Made by a program: the position numbers and the translations under genes. The notes below the pieces were generated by a model. That model saw only the letters and a list, made by a program, of their open reading frames with translations. It was not told where the DNA came from and made no database searches. From positions 1-64,000 of the forward strand of contig CAJAIA010000033.1 in NCBI GenBank assembly GCA_903939735.1: a DNA stretch of 64,000 nt, in the 5' to 3' direction. The DNA comes from an uncultured Ignavibacteria bacterium (GTDB lineage: Bacteria > Bacteroidota > Ignavibacteria > Kapaibacteriales > Kapaibacteriaceae). Of the stretch, positions 53,658 to 60,654 are shown in pieces; the stretch's first letter is position 1, and each line of letters opens with the position of its first letter.

Positions 53658-54938
53658 ATGCGCACACCACTAAGCATCGTCACAATCGTCCTCCTCAGCT
53701 TGCTCGCCGTGCGTGGGCATGCGCAGGATTCCATGGAGGGTATCGTTGCGATTGTGGGACGTGAGATCGTGCTCAAGTCGGACGTGGACGGACAGATGGA
53801 GATCATGGCGCAGCGCGATCCAAAGGTCAACCGTAAGGATCCCGTGTTACGTCAGGCTGTACTCGATCAGCTCATCAACGAGCGATTGATGATGACCAAG
53901 GCGATCGAGGATAGCGTCGAGGTAACCGAAGACGAAATCACGCAGCGCATGGAGTATCAGCTTCAGTCGTTGATTCAGCAGTTTGGATCGGAGAAGCGCA
54001 TCGAAGACATGTACGGCATGAGCATGGCGCGTATTCGCCGTGAGTTTCGCGATGAGATTCGCAAGCGCTTGCTCGTAGAGAAGATGCAGCAGAAGCAGTT
54101 TGCCGACATCAAAGCCACGCGCGCCGATGTTGAGGGATTTTACGAGCGGTATCGTGACTCGCTTCCATCGATTCCTGAGCGCGTTGACCTCTACCACATC
54201 GTCAAGTATGTCAAGCCTTCAGCGGAGAAGAACAAGGAAGCGCAATCGCTCGCATTGCGCATTCGCGACTCCGTCGTCAAGGGCGGCTCGTTTAGCGAGT
54301 TTGCACGCAGGCATTCAGCCGATCCAATCAGTGCCGCTAATGGTGGCGACTTGGGTACGGTGGAGAAAGGCAAGTTTGTGCCGGCCTTCGAAGCAGCGGC
54401 CTTCGCACTCAGTCCGAACGAAATTTCGGCTCCAGTCGAATCACCCTTCGGATGGCACGTTATCCAATTGATCTCCAAGACCAGCACGACGATGACCACG
54501 CGACACATTCTGATCCGTGTCAGTCAGAGCGAAGAGGATCGCGACTCAGCGAAGGCAACGCTCGTGCGCATGAAGAAGGCCGTTGAAGCTGGCGATAGCT
54601 TTGAGAGCATCGCGCGTGAGTACAGCGACGAGCGTGAAACACAAGGCTTTGGCGGCGCGATGGGTCAGATCGAACTCTTACGTTTGCCCGAAGACATGCG
54701 CAGTGCAATCGCAGCGCTCGCAGACGGCAGCGTGTCTGACCCCATGCCGTACGCAGCCGACCCTACCAAGCCTGGTTATCACATCCTCTACCGCAAGCGC
54801 CTCATTCCAGCGCACAAACCATCGGTTGATGACGACTACAAGCAGCTCGAACAAATGGCTTCCTTCGAAAAGAAGCAACGCCTCGAGCAAGAGTGGATCC
54901 TCAAGCTCCGCCGCGAGCTGTATTGGGAAGTAAAGTAG
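53658..54938 (+). CDS. surA: SurA-like peptidyl-prolyl isomerase
   Basis: The 426-aa product has a signal peptide (IVTIVLLSLLAVRGHAQ), a SurA-type N-terminal helical domain (about 22-170, IVAIVGREIVLKSDV) and two parvulin domains: VDLYHIVKYVKP...NGGDLGTVEKGKFVPAFEAAAF, then TTRHILIRVSQSEEDR...GFGGAMGQIELLRLPEDM. SurA escorts unfolded outer-membrane proteins to BamA in the periplasm; BamD is encoded 3 kb downstream. Its stop lies within a bidirectional hairpin. Confidence 0.9.
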   Translation: MRTPLSIVTIVLLSLLAVRGHAQDSMEGIVAIVGREIVLKSDVDGQMEIMAQRDPKVNRKDPVLRQAVLDQLINERLMMTKAIEDSVEVTEDEITQRMEYQLQSLIQQFGSEKRIEDMYGMSMARIRREFRDEIRKRLLVEKMQQKQFADIKATRADVEGFYERYRDSLPSIPERVDLYHIVKYVKPSAEKNKEAQSLALRIRDSVVKGGSFSEFARRHSADPISAANGGDLGTVEKGKFVPAFEAAAFALSPNEISAPVESPFGWHVIQLISKTSTTMTTRHILIRVSQSEEDRDSAKATLVRMKKAVEAGDSFESIAREYSDERETQGFGGAMGQIELLRLPEDMRSAIAALADGSVSDPMPYAADPTKPGYHILYRKRLIPAHKPSVDDDYKQLEQMASFEKKQRLEQEWILKLRRELYWEVK

Positions 54939-54963
54939 GGGCGAGACCCTGTCTCGCCCCTAC
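54935..54963. terminator. Bidirectional palindromic terminator shared by surA and merR genes
   Basis: GTAGGGGCGAGAC and GTCTCGCCCCTAC form a perfect 13-bp stem around a CCT loop. The surA TAG stop (54936-54938) and the stop of the convergent MerR gene (54960-54962) are both in the stem. No long T-run follows on either side. Confidence 0.7.
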
Positions 54964-55307
54964 AGTTCATCGATACAATCCCGTATCTGCTTCTTCATCT
55001 CACGTAGGTCACGAATCTTCGCATCGAGTGCCTCGATCTTGTGTTCGAGGATCGCGATCTTCTGCTTCCTCGTGTAGATGTTACCATACCACGCGTCGAT
55101 GATCTCTGCGATCTCCGCGAGCGTAAATCCCACTGACTTTGCTTCGAGAATTAGCTCGAGTCGTTCAACACACGCTTCGTCGTAGTGGAAGTAGTTATTC
55201 GACGTCACGTGTGGATCGCGCTGACCTGCGATCAGACCTGACCGTTCGTAGAAACGAATTGTGTGCACGCTCACACCGACACGCTTTGCCAGTTCATTGA
55301 TCAGCAT
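54960..55307 (-). CDS. MerR family transcriptional regulator
   Basis: The product is 115 aa from ATG 55307 (MLINELAKRVGVSVHTIRFYERSGLI). It has the winged-helix MerR domain at 1-70 and a C-terminal dimerising coiled coil (KIAILEHKIEALDAKIRDLREMKKQIRDCI). One cysteine (in IRDCI) is close to the end and no metal-binding Cys cluster is present, so it probably senses a small organic or redox signal. It is divergent from the SDR gene, its likely target. The longer frame to 55427 crosses the operator region. Confidence 0.88.
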   Translation of the reverse strand: MLINELAKRVGVSVHTIRFYERSGLIAGQRDPHVTSNNYFHYDEACVERLELILEAKSVGFTLAEIAEIIDAWYGNIYTRKQKIAILEHKIEALDAKIRDLREMKKQIRDCIDEL

Positions 55308-55349
55308 AGAGTGGACGCACCCGCAGTGTGGAAAACTAAAGATCAACCA

Positions 55350-55363
55350 TAGACTATACTCTA
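55350..55363. promoter_or_regulatory. Palindromic operator candidate between merR and SDR genes
   Basis: TAGACTATACTCTA is a near-perfect dyad (TAGA-n-TATA-n-TCTA) located 43 bp before merR and 80 bp before the SDR gene. Its position and symmetry suit a MerR-type regulator that remodels a divergent promoter. Confidence 0.5.
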
Positions 55364-55443
55364 CTGTTGATACCCTTGCAATATCGCAATAGTTTCGATC
55401 GCATAACGCATCACCATCATCGAACAACTGCGAGGTACATCAC

Positions 55444-56262
55444 ATGGCAACATCAACCGTGCTCATTACGGGCGCTAACAGTGGCATTGGTCGGGCATGT
55501 GCGCAGGCCTTTGCATCCAAGGGATGGAATGTTGCAGCAACCATGCGATCATTTGAGAACGCGCAAGCACTATCGAACATCCCAAATGTTCGCACCTATC
55601 AGCTCGACGTCACAGATGCTGCGTCGGTATCGCGTGCATTCTCCGACGTCGAACAGGCGCACGGACGCATCGATGTTGTCGTCAACAACGCTGGCTACGG
55701 CTTGATGGGCGTCTTCGAGCTCATGACAGATGAGCAATTGCGCGATCAGATGGAGACCAACGTCCTTGGTCTGATGCGTGTCACACGAGAGGCAATCCGT
55801 CGCATGCGACCACATGGCGCAGGACGTATCATTCAGATCTCGAGCATGGGCGGACGCATGACGTTTCCGCTGTATGCCCCCTACCACGCTACCAAGTGGG
55901 CTGTCGAGGGCTTTACTGAATCCCTGCACTACGAACTGCGCGACCTCGGCATTGCCGTCAAACTCGTCGAACCGGGACTGATCAAGACTGATTTCGCCGG
56001 ACGCAGCGGCGTTGCGGTGCTGCCGGAAGGGGCATCACCGTACGGCGCATTTGTTGCAAAGTTTGGTGCCGCCGCCACCAAGGCCCTCGCCGACGCCGTG
56101 AGCCCTACCATCGTCGCTGACACCGTTCTTCAGGCTGCCACGGACTCCTCGGAGAAGATGCGCTACCCTGTTGGCAAGCCGGCACCAATGCTCCTACGCT
56201 TGCGCAAGCTCTTGTCTGACAAGGCCTTCTTTTCGGCCATCCGTAAAGCGTACAAGATTTGA
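55444..56262 (+). CDS. Short-chain dehydrogenase/reductase
   Basis: The 272-aa classical SDR has cofactor loop TGANSGIGRACAQAFASKGW, NNAGYG, the catalytic Ser in IIQISSMGG and the Tyr/Lys pair in YAPYHATKWAVEG. It reduces or oxidises an unknown carbonyl or alcohol with NAD(P)H in the cytoplasm. Its divergent position to a MerR regulator and shared operator suggest inducible expression, perhaps to handle a reactive carbonyl; this is inferred. Confidence 0.88.
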   Translation: MATSTVLITGANSGIGRACAQAFASKGWNVAATMRSFENAQALSNIPNVRTYQLDVTDAASVSRAFSDVEQAHGRIDVVVNNAGYGLMGVFELMTDEQLRDQMETNVLGLMRVTREAIRRMRPHGAGRIIQISSMGGRMTFPLYAPYHATKWAVEGFTESLHYELRDLGIAVKLVEPGLIKTDFAGRSGVAVLPEGASPYGAFVAKFGAAATKALADAVSPTIVADTVLQAATDSSEKMRYPVGKPAPMLLRLRKLLSDKAFFSAIRKAYKI

Positions 56263-56283
56263 TGTACCCCCGTATCTTGCGGC

Positions 56284-56835
56284 ATGCAGGTTTCTACGCG
56301 GTGGTTTAAATTGTTCGTTACGCTGTTCGCGCTAGGTGGCGTTGTGTGGTTTGGCACAAGCATCACGCGGATGGTGGTTGGCTTTGATGTGTTCGTCCCC
56401 GGGACGCTGGAACTGAAGCCGACGCACTCAGAAGAGATACGTCTCCATACGATTTGGCTGTTTACCCTGTTGGGTGGGTGGACAGGTTGGGCGTTCGGTG
56501 TTGCCACGGTTGGTGGTATTGGTACGGCATTTCTCCTGCGCTCGCTCTATCGTACCCATGGGTACTTGATGATGGCGACAGTCCTCTTCGCACTCCTTCT
56601 GCCCGTACAAGCCTACGTTGCATGGCAGGACTATACACTTTGGACGTTGTTTGATCGTACATCGGGGATGCCGCTGGCACAGCCCGCGGAGATTCTTCGC
56701 GTGTTCCTGTATCGCTACACCACAACGGCGGTGAATGTGATGATCGGTATGTCGATGCTTGCCGCACTGACAATCCTCCTGGTGCTCACACTCCGTCCGC
56801 TTGTTCGACCTCAATTACCGAAATCAAGCTCATGA
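56284..56835 (+). CDS. Inner-membrane protein of unknown function
   Basis: The 183-aa product has four predicted membrane segments (about 8-30, 58-80, 92-110, 143-168). A loop (DVFVPGTLELKPTHSEEIRLHT) probably faces the periplasm, and a second includes WQDYTLWTLFDRTSGMPL. No family was recognised. TATCTTGC lies three bases before the ATG. It overlaps the next small gene as ATGA, and that gene overlaps era, so these genes form one operon. Confidence 0.7.
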   Translation: MQVSTRWFKLFVTLFALGGVVWFGTSITRMVVGFDVFVPGTLELKPTHSEEIRLHTIWLFTLLGGWTGWAFGVATVGGIGTAFLLRSLYRTHGYLMMATVLFALLLPVQAYVAWQDYTLWTLFDRTSGMPLAQPAEILRVFLYRYTTTAVNVMIGMSMLAALTILLVLTLRPLVRPQLPKSSS

Positions 56836-57143
56836 AGGCAGATAAACTGTTCGAAGAATTGATGGGTCTGGCAAAGTCGCTGGATTATACGGTGCGCCGC
56901 GAATCTGGCACCTTCCGCGGTGGCGCATGCGTGGTCCATGAACAACGCGTGATCCTCATCAACCGGTCGATGCCAATCGAAGCAGCAGCGGTAATTCTTG
57001 CCCGCGCACTTGCACGCTTTGTGCCAGACGATCAGTTTATGAAGCCAGCCGTGCGCGATCTGATCGATCGTGAACAGGCATACCTCGCAGCGCATCCAGA
57101 CGTAACGTTTGCGCCTCACCAACCAACGGAAGAAGCTGCGTGA
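56832..57143 (+). CDS. Small conserved-looking protein upstream of era
   Basis: The 103-aa soluble product starts MKADKLFEELMGLAKSLDYTVRRESGTFRGGACVVHEQRVILINR. The segment FRGGACVVHEQRVI reads like a strand-turn-strand, followed by helices. A similar short protein occurs, to my recollection, in other Bacteroidota/Chlorobiota genomes, but no function is known to me. It is coupled by four-base overlaps to the membrane gene before it and to era after it. Confidence 0.72.
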   Translation: MKADKLFEELMGLAKSLDYTVRRESGTFRGGACVVHEQRVILINRSMPIEAAAVILARALARFVPDDQFMKPAVRDLIDREQAYLAAHPDVTFAPHQPTEEAA

Positions 57144-58030
57144 CGCGCTGTGCAACAGTAGCCATTATCGGACGCCCGAATGCGGGCAAGTCCACCCTCC
57201 TGAATGCCATCCTCGGCATGCACCTGAGCATCGTGACGTCGAAGCCGCAAACAACACGCAAACGCGTGATGGGCATCCACACACACGGCGATACCCAGCT
57301 GGTATTCCTCGATACGCCTGGCATGCTTGCACCGCGATACTCCCTGCAGCGCCACATGATGGGCTACGTCGATGAATCGCTGGATGCGGCAGATATCGTG
57401 GTTGTTGTGGTCGATGCAAACATGGCTGTGGAACGAGGCTCGGTGCTCGACCCAATGTGGCTGCCACAGTTGGAGCGTCGGAAGCGTCCGACAATCCTGG
57501 TTCTCAACAAGATGGATTCCCTGCCCGTGCGCAAGGAAGCCCTCCCACTGATGGAACAAGCCCGCCTGAGCGGCCTGTTCGTGAAGGCGATCGCCATCAG
57601 CGCACGTGATAACACCTACGTTGAAGATCTTACGGCAATGCTCTTCGAACTGGCCCCAGAAGCCCCCTTCATCTACCCAGATGACGTGGTGTCGGATCAG
57701 CCAGAACGGTTCTTCGTTGCAGAGTTTATCCGCGAAGCGATCTTTGCCAAGTTCGCCGAAGAAGTCCCGTACGCCACCGAGGTGATGATCACCGAGTTCA
57801 AGGAGCGTGAAGGGGGCAAGTGGTACATCGCGGCCGATATCATCGTTGAGCGCGATAATCAGAAGGCCATCCTCATCGGCGCAAAGGGCTCGGCACTGAA
57901 ACAGGTGGGCGAGACGGCGCGCGCAACAATCGAAGAACACCTCGGACAACCAATCTTTCTCGAGTTGTACGTCAAGGTTCGCAACGACTGGCGGAACGAC
58001 CGCGCTCAGTTGCTCTCGATGGGTTATTAA
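57140..58030 (+). CDS. era: GTPase Era
   Basis: The product is 296 aa from GTG 57140. The G domain has G1 GRPNAGKSTLLNA, G3 DTPG and G4 NKMD. The C-terminal KH domain holds GGKWYIAADIIVERDNQKAILIGAKGSALKQVG. Era binds 16S rRNA near its 3' end and helps 30S assembly. The GTG overlaps the upstream stop. The era stop codon forms part of the promoter element of the next gene. Confidence 0.96.
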   Translation: MTRCATVAIIGRPNAGKSTLLNAILGMHLSIVTSKPQTTRKRVMGIHTHGDTQLVFLDTPGMLAPRYSLQRHMMGYVDESLDAADIVVVVVDANMAVERGSVLDPMWLPQLERRKRPTILVLNKMDSLPVRKEALPLMEQARLSGLFVKAIAISARDNTYVEDLTAMLFELAPEAPFIYPDDVVSDQPERFFVAEFIREAIFAKFAEEVPYATEVMITEFKEREGGKWYIAADIIVERDNQKAILIGAKGSALKQVGETARATIEEHLGQPIFLELYVKVRNDWRNDRAQLLSMGY

Positions 58031-58035
58031 CTTTG
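58028..58035 (+). promoter_or_regulatory. TAnnTTTG -7 element of bamD
   Basis: TAACTTTG begins at the era stop codon and ends five bases before the bamD ATG, giving bamD a possible leaderless transcript of its own. Confidence 0.6.
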
Positions 58036-58040
58036 CGCCC

Positions 58041-58796
58041 ATGAATCGCTTCTCGATTGCCACATTGATCGCGTTGACAGCTGCATTGCAGCTCGTTATT
58101 GGGTGCTCGTCATCCGAATCTGTGACGAAACAGAAAACCGTCGACGATGTCTTCGGCGAAGCAAAGAAGGCGTACGATAATGGCGAGTGGCTTGAAGCTC
58201 AATCGAAATTTGAAGTGATTAAGCTGCAATACCCTGCGTCGCAGTTCGCAGATGATGCGCAGTACTACCTCGCCGAGATCAACTTCGAACGCGGTGAATA
58301 CATCATGGCTGCGTTCAACTACAATCTGGTGCGCCGCTCGTATCCGTCGAGTGAGTTCGTACAGCGCGCGATGTTTAAGACGGGCGTGTGCTACGATAAG
58401 ATCTCTCTCCCGGCAGACCGCGATCAAGAGAACACTATTAAGGCGATTCAGGCGTTTTCCGAGTTTCAAACGATGTACGGACGTGACTCGCTGGCGCGCG
58501 AAGCGTCGGTGCGTATTCATGAACTCCGTAACCGTCTCGCAGAGAAGTACTGGCTTATTGCCGAACACTACATGAACACGAAGATCCGTCGCGCAGCGCT
58601 GATTCATCTGGATGCGATCATCGATGAATACGCCGATACGAAGTGGCTGGAACCAGCACTGGTCGAGAAACTTCGCATCCTGATCGACCAAGAAAAGGTC
58701 GATGACGCACGTGCCGCCGTGTCGACGTATCGCCGCTTGGTTCGCGAACCACAAATGAGTGCAGATGTTGACGCACTGGAACAACAACTACCATGA
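58041..58796 (+). CDS. bamD: Outer-membrane assembly lipoprotein BamD
   Basis: The 251-aa product has a lipoprotein leader ending LQLVIGC (lipobox) and TPR-type helical repeats (AYDNGEWLEAQSKFEVIKLQYPASQFADDAQYYLAEINFERGEY, then NTIKAIQAFSEFQTMYGRDSLAREA). BamD is the essential lipoprotein of the BAM complex that folds outer-membrane barrels, acting with BamA and SurA. It overlaps the thioesterase gene downstream by four bases. The length fits the family. Confidence 0.88.
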   Translation: MNRFSIATLIALTAALQLVIGCSSSESVTKQKTVDDVFGEAKKAYDNGEWLEAQSKFEVIKLQYPASQFADDAQYYLAEINFERGEYIMAAFNYNLVRRSYPSSEFVQRAMFKTGVCYDKISLPADRDQENTIKAIQAFSEFQTMYGRDSLAREASVRIHELRNRLAEKYWLIAEHYMNTKIRRAALIHLDAIIDEYADTKWLEPALVEKLRILIDQEKVDDARAAVSTYRRLVREPQMSADVDALEQQLP

Positions 58797-59272
58797 AGAC
58801 TCCATCCCAAAGCTTGGTCGTGATGACGGAGCTGGTCCTCCCGAATGACACGAACTACCTCGGCAATCTCCTCGGCGGACGTTTGATGCACTGGATCGAT
58901 ATTGCCGCAGCTCTAAGCGCGCAACGTCACTCGGGTAAGGTGTGCGTCACGGCGTCAGTGGATGAAATCAGCTTTAACGAGCCAATCAAGCTTGGTCACG
59001 TGGTGCACATTCGGTCGCTGCTCACACGCGCCTTTACAACGTCCATGGAAGTGTACGTGGAAGTGTGGCGCGAGGATCCGCTCAATGGCACACAGACACG
59101 CACGTCAGAAGCTTTCCTGACGTTTGTCGCGATTGATCAGTACGGTAAGCCGCTGCCCGCACCACCTGTAGTTCCGGAAACCGAAGACGAACGTCACCGC
59201 TTCGACGACGCAGCAATGCGACGCGAAAATCGCCTTAAGGCGCGCGAGACGATGAAGGTCCGTCGGGGATGA
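58793..59272 (+). CDS. Acyl-CoA thioesterase, hotdog fold
   Basis: The 159-aa product has the hotdog signature TNYLGNLLGGRLMHWIDIAAALSAQRH with the catalytic Asp, VTASVDEISFNEPIKLGHVVHI and a basic C-terminus. It resembles YciA/BACH-type acyl-CoA thioesterases, which hydrolyse fatty acyl-CoA in the cytoplasm. It is coupled by ATGA-type overlaps on both sides, to bamD and to the T9SS plug gene. Confidence 0.9.
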   Translation: MKTPSQSLVVMTELVLPNDTNYLGNLLGGRLMHWIDIAAALSAQRHSGKVCVTASVDEISFNEPIKLGHVVHIRSLLTRAFTTSMEVYVEVWREDPLNGTQTRTSEAFLTFVAIDQYGKPLPAPPVVPETEDERHRFDDAAMRRENRLKARETMKVRRG

Positions 59273-60552
59273 TACGTCAGGCCATCGTGGTGATGGCGCT
59301 CGTCGCGCAGACGCTTGTTGCGCAGGACGAGGCACCATGGATTCGCATGATTCGTGCCTATGGTGGCACCAACGAACAACTTCCACCTGTGGTGATGATG
59401 AATGCCTCGGGCACATCATCGCTGGGGAGCCCCTTTGCAACGATTGAGTTCGACGTGGCATCGACATCGATCCCGAATGTCTATGCGCGCCTTACGCATT
59501 GCAGGGCCGACTGGACGCCGGATGAGAATGGGTTTCTGACGGACGTGACGTTGCGCACAAGTTTGGTCGACTGGGCACTGGCACCTGAGCGATCACAGTA
59601 CTACCGCTATCGTGGATCGATGCAGATCCCTAACGCACAAACAACGCTGCGCTTCAGTGGCAACTGGCTTGTCACATTGCACGATGCACAAACCGATGCG
59701 AAGCTGGCCGAGACACGCATCTTCGTCGTCGATCAACGTGCATCGATGGCGATGAACTTCATGACGGATTTCTACGAGCCCCGCAAGCGCGTGAGTTCGA
59801 TTGCGTACACGATCGAAGCACTGCTGCGAGATCCAACGAACACATTGCTCTCGAATAACCTGCACACCGTGACGTTCTATCGCAATCATCGGTGGTCGGA
59901 GCCGATGCTGGTAACGCAGCAAGCGGATGCAACAATGATGCTCCGCGCCGACGGACAGAACGCTGTGGTCGGCATGCTGCAGGCAGGGAAGGTGTTTCGC
60001 TTGGCGCGCATCCCAGCGCAGAACGAGTATCGCGTGTTGGATCTCACAGACCTTAGCCGGTACCCGTCAACAGGTGAACCCGTGCGCATGCCGCTGAGCG
60101 ATCTGCGTCGCAACGGCATGTTCCTCGAGCGCGCAGACGATGGCGCGATGATCACAAGGGGCATCGCAACACGCAATGACGAGTACATCCCGGTCGAGAT
60201 CCTGCTCGACCCCGCACCGGGCGGACCAAGCGAGGACGACGTGGTGGTGGTTGGTTCATTCAACCAATGGAAGCCTGATCGATCGTGGATGATGTACTAC
60301 GACGAGGATCTACGTCTGTATCGCTGTCGCAACTGGATCCGCCGCGGACGTCACAACTACCTCTACGCCAACGGACGCCTCGACGCTGATACAGAGCAGA
60401 TTACGGACATCTCCTACGAGGAATTCGAAGGCAACACCGCCTCGGCCTCAAACAGCTTTGTCGCCTTCGCCTACTACCGCGAATTGGATTACGGCGGCTA
60501 CGACGGCATCGTCGCTGTTGGGGCCTCCAACATGTACAGTGGCGGACGGTAA
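59269..60552 (+). CDS. Type IX secretion plug-domain protein (DUF5103)
   Basis: The 427-aa product has a signal peptide (MIRQAIVVMALVAQTLVAQ). It shows the DUF5103 pattern: an N-terminal beta domain (SLGSPFATIEFDVAS, YARLTHCRADWTPD, YRYRGSMQIPN, GNWLVTL) and a C-terminal YDEDLRLYRCRNWIRRGRHNYLYANG...ISYEEFEGN...FVAFAYYRELDYGGYDGIVAVG. In Bacteroidota this protein plugs the SprA translocon of the type IX secretion system. It supports the view that the organism secretes proteins by T9SS. It is last in the era/bamD series. Confidence 0.85.
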   Translation: MIRQAIVVMALVAQTLVAQDEAPWIRMIRAYGGTNEQLPPVVMMNASGTSSLGSPFATIEFDVASTSIPNVYARLTHCRADWTPDENGFLTDVTLRTSLVDWALAPERSQYYRYRGSMQIPNAQTTLRFSGNWLVTLHDAQTDAKLAETRIFVVDQRASMAMNFMTDFYEPRKRVSSIAYTIEALLRDPTNTLLSNNLHTVTFYRNHRWSEPMLVTQQADATMMLRADGQNAVVGMLQAGKVFRLARIPAQNEYRVLDLTDLSRYPSTGEPVRMPLSDLRRNGMFLERADDGAMITRGIATRNDEYIPVEILLDPAPGGPSEDDVVVVGSFNQWKPDRSWMMYYDEDLRLYRCRNWIRRGRHNYLYANGRLDADTEQITDISYEEFEGNTASASNSFVAFAYYRELDYGGYDGIVAVGASNMYSGGR

Positions 60553-60654
60553 GGTCTGTATCTTCGGCGAGGTTCTGGCGCTGAGGAAACAGCGAGGCAA
60601 AAGGATGCCAACGTATCAACGATTAGCCACTTAAGATCGAGAAACCCCATTCGG

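Noticed and set aside
57116-58063. A 315-codon open frame antisense to era
   Set aside because: The plus strand encodes a clear Era GTPase with KH domain; the antisense product shows no domain.
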